Assembly (NCBI GenBank): GCA_002690405.1
Contig: NZEI01000077.1
Coordinates: forward strand, 7,969 to 40,769
Length of the DNA stretch: 32,801 nt
Source: Gammaproteobacteria bacterium
GTDB lineage: Bacteria; Pseudomonadota; Gammaproteobacteria; Pseudomonadales; Azotimanducaceae
Direction: 5' to 3'
Shown: positions 1 through 8,299 of the stretch, one piece after another
Layout of the letters: the number at the start of each line of letters is the position of its first letter
Position numbering within the stretch: position 1 is the first letter of the stretch
Position numbers and translations under genes: made by a program
Notes under the pieces: generated by a model
The model's input: the letters and a program-made list of their open reading frames with translations, nothing else
What the model was told of the DNA's origin: nothing
Database searches by the model: none

Positions 1-1128
1 GATAAATACGGCAGTCGCTGGGGCCAATATAAGCACTGGATTGCAGTGGCAATTCCAATACTAATGCTCGCGGTATATATGGTTTTCCTACCCAATGAAG
101 ACAGTGCTAGTGCCCTCTATTTAGGCGGCTGGCTACTGGTGTTGTATGTCGGTTATACGATTCTGAGCATTGCCCATCAATCTTGGGGGGCGCAACTGGC
201 GAGTGGCTACGATGAGCGATCCCGCCTCTACGGCTGGCGTGAGATCTTTGTTATCAGCGGCATGGGATTAGTACTGGCTATACCTGTCGCTGTAGAGATG
301 TTGGGCGAAGCCGCGCTCACCACCAAGGTCGCCAGCATGGGGCTGTTCTGCCTTATTCTGTTTCCTCTTACCACGATTCCTACACTACTTTTTGTACCCG
401 ACCAGCCGAACCACAAACCCGCATCGATTGATTGGCGGGAGGCATTGAGCGTCGTGCGTGCTAACGCCTCATTGTGGCGACTGCTCATCACTGACTTCAC
501 CAGCAATTTCGCAACGTCAGCGACCGCAGCGCTGTACATTTTTTTCGCCTCCTACGTTTTTGAATTGCCTAACCATGCCAGCACCGCCTTGTTGCTGTAC
601 TTTTTTGCAGGGTTTTTGGCAATGCCACTGTGGATGCAGCTGTCTTATAGAGTCGGCAAAACCAGAGCGATTCAACTGGCCCTAGGCTACGGCATTTTGG
701 TGCAATCAGGCCTGTTTCTTTTGGCGGAACCGGGCAACGTAGCAATGTTTTGGGGCTACACGTTCTTTTACGGTGTTGCCTATGGTGCTGTGCCGCCGTT
801 ACTGCGTTCTATGATGGCAGACGTTACCGATGTGGACGAGTTACAGACGGGCACAAAGCGAGCAGGCATGTTTTTCGCCTTGCTCACAACGGTAAATAAG
901 CTCGGCGGTGCAGTAGCTGTTGGTGTTGCGCTTACCACGGCAGATCTGGTGTTTGGCTTTGTTCCCGGATCAGATAATTCACCCGCTGCGATCAACGGGC
1001 TGTTGGTGATTTACTGCTTTGTGCCGGTTGTAGGGTTGGCTCTTTCGTACCTGCCACTGCTGGGGTATCCCTTAACAAAAGAGAAGCATGCTGAAATTCG
1101 TGAGGCGTTATCTAGTCCGCGCGCTTGA
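1..1128 (+). CDS. GPH-type (MelB-like) MFS transporter, 5' truncated by window edge
   Basis: The reading frame is open from base 1 and ends at TGA 1126-1128, so 375 residues are visible and the N-terminus (first one or two membrane helices) lies outside the window. The GTG at 46 is internal and not a real start. The first visible residues, DKYGSRWGQYKHWI, match the loop 2-3 signature of the glycoside-pentoside-hexuronide:cation symporter family (usual form D-x-x-x-S-R-x-G-x-x-x-x-W). The segment at about residues 65-80 with YDERSRLYGWRE is also family-typical. About ten further hydrophobic segments follow. This is an inner-membrane secondary transporter; in catabolic clusters such proteins import the growth substrate, but the substrate cannot be inferred. 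It is convergent with the P450 at 1308-2561 and its operon lies to the left of the window. Confidence 0.85.
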   Translation, partial: DKYGSRWGQYKHWIAVAIPILMLAVYMVFLPNEDSASALYLGGWLLVLYVGYTILSIAHQSWGAQLASGYDERSRLYGWREIFVISGMGLVLAIPVAVEMLGEAALTTKVASMGLFCLILFPLTTIPTLLFVPDQPNHKPASIDWREALSVVRANASLWRLLITDFTSNFATSATAALYIFFASYVFELPNHASTALLLYFFAGFLAMPLWMQLSYRVGKTRAIQLALGYGILVQSGLFLLAEPGNVAMFWGYTFFYGVAYGAVPPLLRSMMADVTDVDELQTGTKRAGMFFALLTTVNKLGGAVAVGVALTTADLVFGFVPGSDNSPAAINGLLVIYCFVPVVGLALSYLPLLGYPLTKEKHAEIREALSSPRA

Positions 1129-1275
1129 AGCTCGCGACGCGCACGCGGGAATTTCGGACACCGAATGTTGCTAAATTAGTGGTGAGAATCTGATATCTAA
1201 GTCAATAGAGGCTATTGCTGGTCTGCCTCTTGGAGTTATCAGGGCCTTCAATTTTTTTGAAATCGGCAGCCCATT

Positions 1276-1297
1276 AACGAAGATTTGGATCTTCGTT
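1276..1297. terminator. Hairpin between convergent transporter and P450 genes
   Basis: A perfect 9-bp inverted repeat (AACGAAGAT, loop TTGG, ATCTTCGTT) lies 10 bases past the P450 stop codon and about 150 bases past the transporter stop. It sits where a bidirectional terminator is expected between convergent genes. There is no good T tract on either side, so intrinsic termination is only possible, not shown. Confidence 0.4.
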
Positions 1298-1307
1298 GTT
1301 AGCGATC

Positions 1308-2561
1308 TTAGTAGGGGTGAACCCTAACGGGGACGTCTTTGATTCCGCGGATGAAATTATTCGGGAGCCGTTCGACTGTACCGACGACTTCAATATTGCT
1401 AAAGCGTTTCATTATTTCCTCCCAGAGAACGCGTAGCTGTAGTTCAGCCATTCGATTCCCCATGCAACGGTGGACACCAAACCCAAAAGCAACGTGAGTG
1501 CGGGCGTTTGGCCGATCGATGATCAGCTTGTCTGGATCTGAGAAAACAGTTTCATCTCGATTTCCGGAGAGATACCACATCACTACCTTATCGCCTTTTT
1601 TGATGTGTTGGCCGCCAAGTACGTAGTTTTGCAGCGCGGTTCGCCTCATATGGATGACCGGGGTTTGCCAGCGCACCATCTCTGCGACCATGTTGGGGAT
1701 CAAGCTGAAATTTTCTCTAAGCTTCTGATATTCCTCGGGATACTGGTTAAGCGCGATGATACCGCCGCTGATACTGTTCCGAGTAGTGTCATTGCCGCCG
1801 ACGATCAGTAGCAGCAAATTGCCCAAGAATAACTCGGGATCCTCGTTCATCTTCGCGGTCTCTGGGTTGTGCTGCAGCATCGAAATGAGGTCGAAAGACG
1901 GCGGTTGACCTGCTTTGGACTCCCACAGTTGATAGAAGGCTGCCGCACATTCCATCAAATCGTCGTAGCGCTGCGTTAGATCGATATCGGTTTCACCAGT
2001 AATTTGCGGTATTGCCGTTGTGATATCTGACCAATAGATAAGCTTGTGACGCTCCTCGTAGGGAAAGCCTAGGATTGTAGCTAGCATTCGGGCGGTGAGT
2101 TCGACGGACACCTCTTGGACCCAGTTGAACGTTTTCCCTACTGGCAGATTGTCCAGTATGTCGGCTGCGCTCTCTCTAATAATTGGCTCTAACTCCCCTA
2201 AGTTAGAGGGGGCCACGGTTGGCGCTACAGCGCGCCTTTGTTTGGCATGGTTGGGCTCGTCCATAGCAATGAAATTCTTGCCCTGAATCTGGCCCTCAAC
2301 AGCGATCGGCTCAACGATGGAAATTCCGCCCACCTCGGAGGAAAAAATTTCGTTGTTCATGTCGACTTCTTTAATGTGCTGGTGACTGGTAACAGACCAG
2401 AACGGACCGTTGGCGCTATCGTCGAGGTAGTGAACGGGGGCCTCTTTACGCAGCCGCGCGAACCATGGTTGCCAAGTATCGTTTAAAAAAAGCTCAGGTA
2501 AACTAACGTCTATTTTATTCAGGGGAATGTCGTTGACGTTCGCTTGATGTTTTTTGGTCAT
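1308..2561 (-). CDS. Cytochrome P450, CYP153-like (copy 1)
   Basis: A 417-residue soluble P450. The I-helix oxygen-activation motif GGNDTT is at residues 255-260, ExxR is EMVR at 294-297, and the heme loop FGFGVHRCMG at 359-368 carries the thiolate Cys366. Family placement rests on recognised CYP153 signatures: FNWVQEVSVELTARMLAT, LIVGGNDTTRNS, RWQTP, VVMWYLSGNRDE and RCMGNRMAELQLRVLWEEI. CYP153 enzymes are terminal alkane/fatty-acid or alicyclic hydroxylases that need a ferredoxin and a ferredoxin reductase; neither is in this window. The ATG at 2561 has GAGGGG four bases upstream. The gene follows the PF10118 gene by 38 bases, probably as the second gene of one transcript. It is paralogous and nearly colinear with the P450 at 7032-8288. 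The exact substrate is unknown; an alicyclic or terpenoid ring is as possible as a chain. Confidence 0.93.
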   Translation of the reverse strand: MTKKHQANVNDIPLNKIDVSLPELFLNDTWQPWFARLRKEAPVHYLDDSANGPFWSVTSHQHIKEVDMNNEIFSSEVGGISIVEPIAVEGQIQGKNFIAMDEPNHAKQRRAVAPTVAPSNLGELEPIIRESAADILDNLPVGKTFNWVQEVSVELTARMLATILGFPYEERHKLIYWSDITTAIPQITGETDIDLTQRYDDLMECAAAFYQLWESKAGQPPSFDLISMLQHNPETAKMNEDPELFLGNLLLLIVGGNDTTRNSISGGIIALNQYPEEYQKLRENFSLIPNMVAEMVRWQTPVIHMRRTALQNYVLGGQHIKKGDKVVMWYLSGNRDETVFSDPDKLIIDRPNARTHVAFGFGVHRCMGNRMAELQLRVLWEEIMKRFSNIEVVGTVERLPNNFIRGIKDVPVRVHPY

Positions 2562-2599
2562 GGGCCCCTCATATTTTGCTTTTTAACTGTCCCTGACAA

Positions 2600-3487
2600 T
2601 CAGGCGGTTATCTTTCGTATCGCCCTAGCTTGCTCGACTAACATTTTAGAATGGTGGGCCACGTTATCTGGCAGTCGTATCTTGCTAGGGTCGTAGTTAG
2701 GCGCGTACACCCTGGCGATTTCGCGCAACAACGAAAACTGTTCCCTCCAGTCACCTGTCAAATTTTGACTTGGCCATAGCGCGCGGCCTCGTTCCAGCGC
2801 TTGGGGTGCATTCTTGGCAATGAACTTTGTAAAAAGGAAAACGTACTTAAAAAAGTGATATTGCCCATAAGTGCCAGCAACTAGGCGATACAAATAATCA
2901 CCATAAAGATGATCATAGATGTTGAAGGTTACAGCATGATGCTCAACCTCCTCGAGCGCGTGCCAGAGGAAAAGTTGTAAAAGACCACTACCTTTGATCG
3001 ACTCCAATCGATCAAATACCTTGTTCTGGAAATTCAATCGGCCACCAGCAAAGGTTGCAGCCTCGAATCCTTCGGCGTAAGCCAAGTTAAACTTCAACGA
3101 CTTTGTTTTCGTAAATCGCTGGTAGTCCGCTTCCAATTGCTTCTCAATATCGCGCAAGCCCTCTAGTTCGGGACTGATATTTCGAATCATGTCATTGAGC
3201 ACACTATGTTGGCGGTAGTGCTGGGCTTCCTGACCGATAAACTGCCTTACTTGTTGGGCAACTTTTGGATCGGTGCAGTGCTTCAGTGCCTCACGCATGG
3301 TTCGCACCAGGTATGGCTCAAGGTAGGGCAGCGTCATGGAGATGCCGTAGGCTGGAAATATTTCGGGAAGAGCCTTTATAACTAGATCCGGCTCGATTTC
3401 AAAATCCATTATTCGGATTGGCATGCTTGATTGAATGGCATCCAGTTGTGCCGAGATGTCTGCTGAGTTTGCGTCGTGCTCGATCAT
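2600..3487 (-). CDS. Predicted metal-dependent hydrolase (PF10118-like)
   Basis: A 295-residue, mostly helical protein resembling the PF10118/COG3687 'predicted metal-dependent hydrolase' family, whose biochemical role is poorly established. Two metal-type motifs are visible: EAQH at residues 87-90 (followed by YRQH) and EEVEHH at 179-184. This gives paired ExxH signatures as in four-helix di-iron proteins; a di-iron centre is my inference, not a family fact. No signal peptide or membrane span is evident, though a hydrophobic aromatic stretch occurs near residues 205-225. The ATG at 3487 has GGAG seven bases upstream. It is the first gene of a minus-strand pair with the CYP153-like P450 and is divergent from the acyl-CoA dehydrogenase at 3598. 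The shared 110-base promoter region holds a copy of the 18-bp motif. A role in the same oxidation step as the P450 is plausible but unproven. Confidence 0.75.
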   Translation of the reverse strand: MIEHDANSADISAQLDAIQSSMPIRIMDFEIEPDLVIKALPEIFPAYGISMTLPYLEPYLVRTMREALKHCTDPKVAQQVRQFIGQEAQHYRQHSVLNDMIRNISPELEGLRDIEKQLEADYQRFTKTKSLKFNLAYAEGFEAATFAGGRLNFQNKVFDRLESIKGSGLLQLFLWHALEEVEHHAVTFNIYDHLYGDYLYRLVAGTYGQYHFFKYVFLFTKFIAKNAPQALERGRALWPSQNLTGDWREQFSLLREIARVYAPNYDPSKIRLPDNVAHHSKMLVEQARAIRKITA

Positions 3488-3554
3488 AAATCGCTCCAGT
3501 TTTTTGGTTCGTGCATTTCCACGAGCGCTTTGCCGCTGTTTACTTTTAGAACTC

Positions 3555-3572
3555 TATTTATGATACTAATTA
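3555..3572 (+). promoter_or_regulatory. Candidate operator, 18-bp motif copy A
   Basis: TATTTATGATACTAATTA lies in the 110-base divergent region between the PF10118 gene (start 3487, minus) and the acyl-CoA dehydrogenase (start 3598, plus). It matches the window consensus TAACTATGATACTAATTA at 16 of 18 positions. The position fits an operator controlling both divergent transcripts. The embedded TATGAT could instead serve as a -10 box for the plus-strand operon, but no well-spaced -35 is visible. Confidence 0.7.
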
Positions 3573-3597
3573 ATGGGAGCAATACAAGGAAAGCACA

Positions 3598-4803
3598 TTG
3601 TCCGATCGGCGAGAGAGTAACGATTCTTTTCGGAGAGCGGTTCGTGACTGGTTGCAAGAACACTGTCCAATGTCGATGCGAACGGATATGCCAGAACACG
3701 AAATTGTTTGGGGCGGCCGAAAGCAAAAGTGGTTTTCTAGGGATGCCAAGGTTTGGCTAGAGCGCATGGCAGAACGCGGCTGGACAGTGCCACATTGGCC
3801 GAAAGCATACGGTGGCGCAGGTTTAGACGCCCGCGAAGTCAAAATACTCAATGAAGAAATGCAGCGCATTAACGCTCGCCTGCCGCTACAAAGCTTTGGA
3901 ATGTGGATGCTGGGTCCAGCGCTTCTTGAGTTCGCGAGCGAGGAACAGAAGCGGCATTATCTGCCGCAGATTGCGCGAGGAGAAGTTCGCTGGTGCCAGG
4001 GCTATTCAGAGCCCAGTAACGGTTCTGATCTAGCGGGCTTGCAAACGACCGCGAAAGACTGTGGAGACCACTTTCTAGTAAATGGTGCCAAAATTTGGAC
4101 TTCGTATGCTGACCAATCGGATTGGATTTTTTGTCTCGTAAGAACGGATACGGAGGTGCCGAAGCAGGAGGGCATCAGCTTTTTACTCTTCGACATGGAG
4201 AGTGATGGTGTAAGCGCATCGCCAATACCTCTGATCAGCGGTGCATCGCCCTTCTGCCAAGTGTTCTTCGATAACGTCAAGGTGCCGAAAAGCCAGCTTG
4301 TTGGAAAACTCAACGAGGGATGGACTATCGCGAAGCGATTGTTGCAGCACGAAAGACAGATGGTGTCCGTGATCAAGGGCAACACGCCGTTGGCGCGGTC
4401 AACAAAACTAAGGCTAGAAAAGCTTGCGCAGCACTATGCGGGAGATGGGCAGCAGATCAACGATCCGATCCTGCGCGCCAAGATCTGTCACCACAAAATC
4501 GATGGGTTGGCGTTTAAATTAACCATGAACCGAAACTTGGAGGAGTCCAGGACAGGACGTGGTGATGGCAACGCGGCCTCTCTCATCAAGTACTACAACA
4601 GTGAACTTAACAAGCGCAAATTTGATCTGTTGCGGGAGGTGATGGGAACCGGGATGCTGGGTTGGAACGGGGAGGGTTTCAGCGCCGAGGAAATTGACAC
4701 TACTAGACAGTGGTTACGATCTCGAGCTAACTCTATTGAGGGGGGAACTAGCGAAGTGCAGCTCAATGTAATTGCTAAGCGCATTCTAGGTTTGCCTGAC
4801 TAA
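3598..4803 (+). CDS. Acyl-CoA dehydrogenase
   Basis: A 401-residue FAD-dependent acyl-CoA dehydrogenase. The N-terminal helical domain contains PKAYGGAG (residues 68-75), and the beta-domain flavin/substrate signature WCQGYSEPSNGSDLA is at 132-146. The C-terminal domain ends with SIEGGTSEVQLN, where EGGT corresponds to the usual YEGT of catalytic-Glu members with one extra Gly. Translation appears to start at TTG 3598, because AAGGA lies seven bases upstream and no in-frame ATG gives a sensible N-terminus. It is the first gene of the plus-strand operon with the LLM oxidoreductase 23 bases downstream. It should catalyse alpha,beta-dehydrogenation of a CoA thioester; a bulky substrate is inferred from its steroid/terpenoid-type relatives. 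Unlike the other four dehydrogenases here it has no adjacent partner subunit. Confidence 0.92.
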   Translation: MSDRRESNDSFRRAVRDWLQEHCPMSMRTDMPEHEIVWGGRKQKWFSRDAKVWLERMAERGWTVPHWPKAYGGAGLDAREVKILNEEMQRINARLPLQSFGMWMLGPALLEFASEEQKRHYLPQIARGEVRWCQGYSEPSNGSDLAGLQTTAKDCGDHFLVNGAKIWTSYADQSDWIFCLVRTDTEVPKQEGISFLLFDMESDGVSASPIPLISGASPFCQVFFDNVKVPKSQLVGKLNEGWTIAKRLLQHERQMVSVIKGNTPLARSTKLRLEKLAQHYAGDGQQINDPILRAKICHHKIDGLAFKLTMNRNLEESRTGRGDGNAASLIKYYNSELNKRKFDLLREVMGTGMLGWNGEGFSAEEIDTTRQWLRSRANSIEGGTSEVQLNVIAKRILGLPD

Positions 4804-4826
4804 ATCAGACGACGAGGGGAGAGCAA

Positions 4827-5870
4827 ATGAAACTTGGATTGAGCATCGGATATTCGGGTGGCGAAATGCGGTTGCCCATTGAAAAAGTGCAGCTAGCAGA
4901 GCGATTGGGGTATGACAGCGTTTGGACAGCGGAAGCCTATGGTTCGGATGCGCTGTCGCCGCTGGCGTATTTGGCGGCAAAGACCGAGCGGATCAAATTA
5001 GGTACCGGGGTCATTCAACTGGCGGGCAGGACGCCGGCAAATGCAGCAATGACGATTGCGACAATCGATGCTCTCGCTGGGGGCGGGCGGGTGATTTGTG
5101 GAATCGGAGTGTCTGGGCCGCAGATCGTCGAAGGCTGGTACGGGCAACCCTGGGGCCGACCTTATTATCGAATCAAAGACTACGTCACGATCATGAAGAA
5201 GATTCTGGCGCGCGAAGAACCAGTTGTTCATGAGGGCAAAGAAATCAGTCTGCCGTTTAGCGGCGAAGGCGCGCTGGGCGTCGGCAAACCGCTCAAGTCT
5301 ATTCTGCACATGAATCCAAATATTCCAATTTGGTTAGGCACCGGCATGGAATCCACAGTTAGGCTGACTGCAGAGATAGCCGACGGATGGTTGCCCTTGG
5401 GTTTAGTTCCAGAAACCTACGAGACCTACCGGCCTTGGATAGACGAGGGGCTGGCAAAGGCCGGAAAAGATCGTAGCCAGTTTGACGCGCAGGGCGGCGG
5501 TGCGGTGATTGTTACCGATGACGTGCAGTCCGCACTGGATCGGCTAAAGCCGAATATTGCCCTTTACGTGGGTGGTATGGGTCATAAGACCAAGAACTTC
5601 CATAAGGAGATGATGATTCGTCGTGGCTATGGAGACGCGGCCGAGCGTATTCAAGAACTGTATTTGGCAAAGCATAAACGTGAAGCGATCGAAGCTGTGC
5701 CGGATGAATTTGTTGATCAAGGCGCATTGATAGGAGATCGCGCGCGGATTCAGAAACGTTTTCGAGATTGGGAGGACAGTGGTATCACGGGATTTACCGT
5801 GAGCGGCAACGAAGAAGCTCTGCGTTTGATGGCCGAGCTTGCTCGGCTCAATGTGGATCTAACAAGCTAG
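4827..5870 (+). CDS. LLM-class flavin/F420-dependent oxidoreductase, Rv3520c-like
   Basis: A 347-residue TIM-barrel protein of the bacterial luciferase-like family. Strong resemblance to the mycobacterial Rv3520c group (TIGR03559 type) is recognisable from KLGLSIGY at the N-terminus, YDSVWTAEAYGSDALSPLA (about 29-47), LGTGVIQLAGRTP, GVSGPQIVEGWYGQ, ADGWLP, and the C-terminal PDEFVDQGALIGD. In actinobacteria this group is annotated as F420-dependent and some members lie near steroid catabolism genes. Whether this organism uses F420 or FMN cannot be seen here. Possible chemistry is hydride transfer to, or monooxygenation of, a cyclic intermediate. The ATG at 4827 is preceded by GAGGGGAGAG. It lies between the acyl-CoA dehydrogenase and the crotonase (14-base gap) in one operon. 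The function within the pathway is inference. Confidence 0.9.
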   Translation: MKLGLSIGYSGGEMRLPIEKVQLAERLGYDSVWTAEAYGSDALSPLAYLAAKTERIKLGTGVIQLAGRTPANAAMTIATIDALAGGGRVICGIGVSGPQIVEGWYGQPWGRPYYRIKDYVTIMKKILAREEPVVHEGKEISLPFSGEGALGVGKPLKSILHMNPNIPIWLGTGMESTVRLTAEIADGWLPLGLVPETYETYRPWIDEGLAKAGKDRSQFDAQGGGAVIVTDDVQSALDRLKPNIALYVGGMGHKTKNFHKEMMIRRGYGDAAERIQELYLAKHKREAIEAVPDEFVDQGALIGDRARIQKRFRDWEDSGITGFTVSGNEEALRLMAELARLNVDLTS

Positions 5871-5884
5871 GGGAGGTGTTATCA

Positions 5885-6871
5885 ATGAGTTCCAGCAACA
5901 ACGATAATCAACGGCCAGAAGGTCCACCTCGCATGGTCAAGTGGTCGCCGCCCTACCGACGCGAGAACGTAGAGATGCCGGAGTTTGATCTGATCGAAAT
6001 CGAACGCGACGGGCCAGTAGGCCGCATCGTGCTTAATTCTCCCGAAAAGCGTAATCCCTTGGGTTACGAGCGTTTGCTGCAGATAGAGATGGCCGCCAAG
6101 CTGCTTGAGTTAGAGGACGATATCCGCGTGATCATCATCAAGGGTCAGGGCCCAAGCTTTTGTGCAGGCTATGACATCACACCGGTGAAGCGAGGGGAAC
6201 GTCAGCGCAATATGCCCCCGGGTGGTTACATCAACAAAAAACGAGATCGACTCTGGCAATCTTACGATCTCGAGCATGCACGGGTTTATATGACCCTATT
6301 TGATCTGCAAAAGCCGGTAATTGCCCAAATACACGGTGCCTGTTTGGCCGGGGGCACGGAACTGGCCGGGTTTTGCGATCTGCGGATTGTTGCTGATGAT
6401 GCGAAGATCGGCTGGCCGGTTGGACGCAATTGGTCGCCCGGGAATTTGCAGTACATACCGTGGTTGGTCGGGATGACTAAGGCTAAGTACTACATGTTTA
6501 CCTCGGAGCCAATGACCGGCCTAGAAGCTGTTCAATGTCAGTGGGCGTCCGAATCAGTGCCCGAAGCGGACCTCGAAGCACGCACCGAAGAGCTTGCGCG
6601 TTTGATCGCGTTGACGCCAACGGATCTGATCATGATGACTAAGCGAAGTATCAACCGCCAGTTCGAGGTGATGGGGTTCAAGACCGGCATAGCGGCAAGT
6701 GTGGATCTGTTGGCGCTTTCCAGCTTTCGAGATCAAGGGCTGTATACGCCGCGCGGCGAGGACGGTGAAGGCGGAGATGAATTTTTACGCCGCGCCGAGC
6801 GAGATGGTCTTAAAGAGGCCCTCAAATGGCGAGAGGAAACTTTTGGTAACAAGTATCGAGAAGAAGATTAA
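5885..6871 (+). CDS. Enoyl-CoA hydratase/isomerase (crotonase) family protein
   Basis: A 328-residue crotonase-fold protein. I place the start at ATG 5885 because GGGAGGTG lies just upstream; the longer frame from 5768 runs inside the preceding gene. After a 30-residue polar leader, the oxyanion-hole segment SFCAGYDITP and HGACLAGGTELAGFCDLRI are clear. The first hydratase Glu is present in GGTELAG, but the second Glu position (QPEI-like in classical hydratases) reads GWPVGRNWSPG and lacks it. That makes standard hydration uncertain, and isomerase, hydrolase or C-C bond cleavage are alternatives. The C-terminus with DGLKEALKWREETFG matches the crotonase at 28277-29191, marking a shared subfamily. 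It lies in the plus-strand operon downstream of the LLM gene, and a 160-base gap separates it from the P450. Confidence 0.9.
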   Translation: MSSSNNDNQRPEGPPRMVKWSPPYRRENVEMPEFDLIEIERDGPVGRIVLNSPEKRNPLGYERLLQIEMAAKLLELEDDIRVIIIKGQGPSFCAGYDITPVKRGERQRNMPPGGYINKKRDRLWQSYDLEHARVYMTLFDLQKPVIAQIHGACLAGGTELAGFCDLRIVADDAKIGWPVGRNWSPGNLQYIPWLVGMTKAKYYMFTSEPMTGLEAVQCQWASESVPEADLEARTEELARLIALTPTDLIMMTKRSINRQFEVMGFKTGIAASVDLLALSSFRDQGLYTPRGEDGEGGDEFLRRAERDGLKEALKWREETFGNKYREED

Positions 6872-6910
6872 TCGAGCTGTGTTATCGGGAGATCGCGAGA
6901 TCTACTAAAC

Positions 6911-6930
6911 ACTGCCAAGTGGTTGGCGGT
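6911..6930. promoter_or_regulatory. Intra-operon hairpin upstream of the second P450
   Basis: ACTGCCAA and TTGGCGGT form an 8-bp stem (one G-T pair) with loop GTGG inside the 160-base gap between the crotonase and the P450 at 7032. There is no T tract. It could stabilise an mRNA end, attenuate transcription, or be chance. It is immediately followed by TACTAAT-like sequence resembling half of the 18-bp motif. Confidence 0.25.
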
Positions 6931-7031
6931 ACTAATCAAAAAGATAAGAGTTTCTAATTTGTGCCCCTAGAAATATCCAATGAGACGCAACGTTGTACTT
7001 TGGAAATCCATTGAGCTCTGAGGAGGCGATG

Positions 7032-8288
7032 ATGTCAGCGATAGACATAAACGAAGTGAATAGCCTGCCATTGGAACAAGTTGATGTTAGTAGGCCGGAA
7101 CTGTTCCAACGCGATACGTGGCAACCCTGGTTCGCAAGATTGCGCCAAGAAGCGCCTGTGCATTTTCTGCAGGACAGTATGAACGGCCCTTTCTGGTCTG
7201 TGACGAGCCATCAACTCATAAAGGAAGTGGATGCAAACAATGCCGTATTCTCCTCTGAGGTGGGAGGTATCTCCATTGTCGATACGCCTCCACCGAAGGG
7301 TGATGAGATGCAGGGTAAGAGCTTTATCGGCATGGACGAACCTGATCACGGTCCGCAACGCGGTGCCGTTGCGCCGGCAGTCGCCCCAAAAAATCTGGTT
7401 GAATTAGAGCCGCTCATTCGCGAGCGAGCGATTGATATCCTTGAGAATCTGCCCGTCAATGAAACGTTCAATTGGGTACAGGAAGTCTCTATCGAACTTA
7501 CCGCCCGCATGCTGGCAACTCTATTTGACTTTCCCTACGAACAGCGCAGCAAATTGGTGTACTGGTCAGATCTGGCAACAAATGTTCCTCAGGTAACTGG
7601 GGATGACAGCATTGATCTGAGGAAGCGCTATGATGAGTTAATGGAGATGGTCGGAGCGTTTTATCAGCTTTGGAATTCAAAGCTGGGCCGGCCGGCTAAC
7701 TTTGATTTGATTTCGATGCTACAGAACAATCCGGAAACGGCAAAAATGAATGAGGACCCTGAGCTGTTTTTAGGCAATTTAATGGTTTTGATCGTGGGAG
7801 GTAACGACACCACCCGCAATAGCATCAGCGGTGGTGTGATCGGGTTGAATAAATATCCGGGTGAGTATGAAAAGCTACGGCAGGACCATAGCCTTATTCC
7901 TAATATGGTTTCCGAGATGATTCGTTGGCAAACCCCCGTGATCCACATGCGCCGGACAGCACTAAGCGACTACGAACTAGGTGGACAGCAAATCAAAAAA
8001 GGCGACAAAGTGGTCATGTGGTATCTCTCTGGTAATCGTGACGAAAGCGTTTTTCATGACCCTGAGCGATTGATTATTGATCGGCCTAATGCAAGGGCTC
8101 ACGTTGCATTCGGCTTTGGTGTTCATCGATGTATGGGTAACCGGCTTGCGGAAATGCAGTTACGCGTTCTATGGGAGGAGATCATGAAGCGCTTTCACAA
8201 AATAGAAGTTGTTGGTGATGTGGAAAGAATGCCAAACAACTTCGTACGTGGTATCAAAAACGTGCCCGTGCGGTTGCATCCGCTATAG
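7032..8288 (+). CDS. Cytochrome P450, CYP153-like (copy 2)
   Basis: A 418-residue P450, paralogue of the protein at 1308-2561 and colinear with it to within one residue. By eye roughly three quarters of positions are identical. Motifs are GGNDTT (about 256-261), EMIR as ExxR, and the heme loop FGFGVHRCMG with Cys367. CYP153 signatures FNWVQEVSIELTARMLAT and VVMWYLSGNRDE are present. The main difference from copy 1 is the loop at residues 84-95 (PPPKGDEMQG against PIAVEGQIQG). Two adjacent ATGs occur at 7029 and 7032; I prefer 7032 because AGGAGG then has a five-base spacing. The upstream TTG at 6993 is not needed. The gene is followed 11 bases later by an SDR, suggesting hydroxylation followed by oxidation of the alcohol. 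Ferredoxin and reductase partners must be encoded elsewhere. Confidence 0.93.
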   Translation: MSAIDINEVNSLPLEQVDVSRPELFQRDTWQPWFARLRQEAPVHFLQDSMNGPFWSVTSHQLIKEVDANNAVFSSEVGGISIVDTPPPKGDEMQGKSFIGMDEPDHGPQRGAVAPAVAPKNLVELEPLIRERAIDILENLPVNETFNWVQEVSIELTARMLATLFDFPYEQRSKLVYWSDLATNVPQVTGDDSIDLRKRYDELMEMVGAFYQLWNSKLGRPANFDLISMLQNNPETAKMNEDPELFLGNLMVLIVGGNDTTRNSISGGVIGLNKYPGEYEKLRQDHSLIPNMVSEMIRWQTPVIHMRRTALSDYELGGQQIKKGDKVVMWYLSGNRDESVFHDPERLIIDRPNARAHVAFGFGVHRCMGNRLAEMQLRVLWEEIMKRFHKIEVVGDVERMPNNFVRGIKNVPVRLHPL

Positions 8289-8299
8289 AGTACATACAG

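Noticed and set aside
6921..6938. Possible further copy of the 18-bp motif upstream of the second P450
   Set aside because: Only about 9 of 18 positions match, and it overlaps a hairpin; the TACTAAT part alone is too short to support a site.
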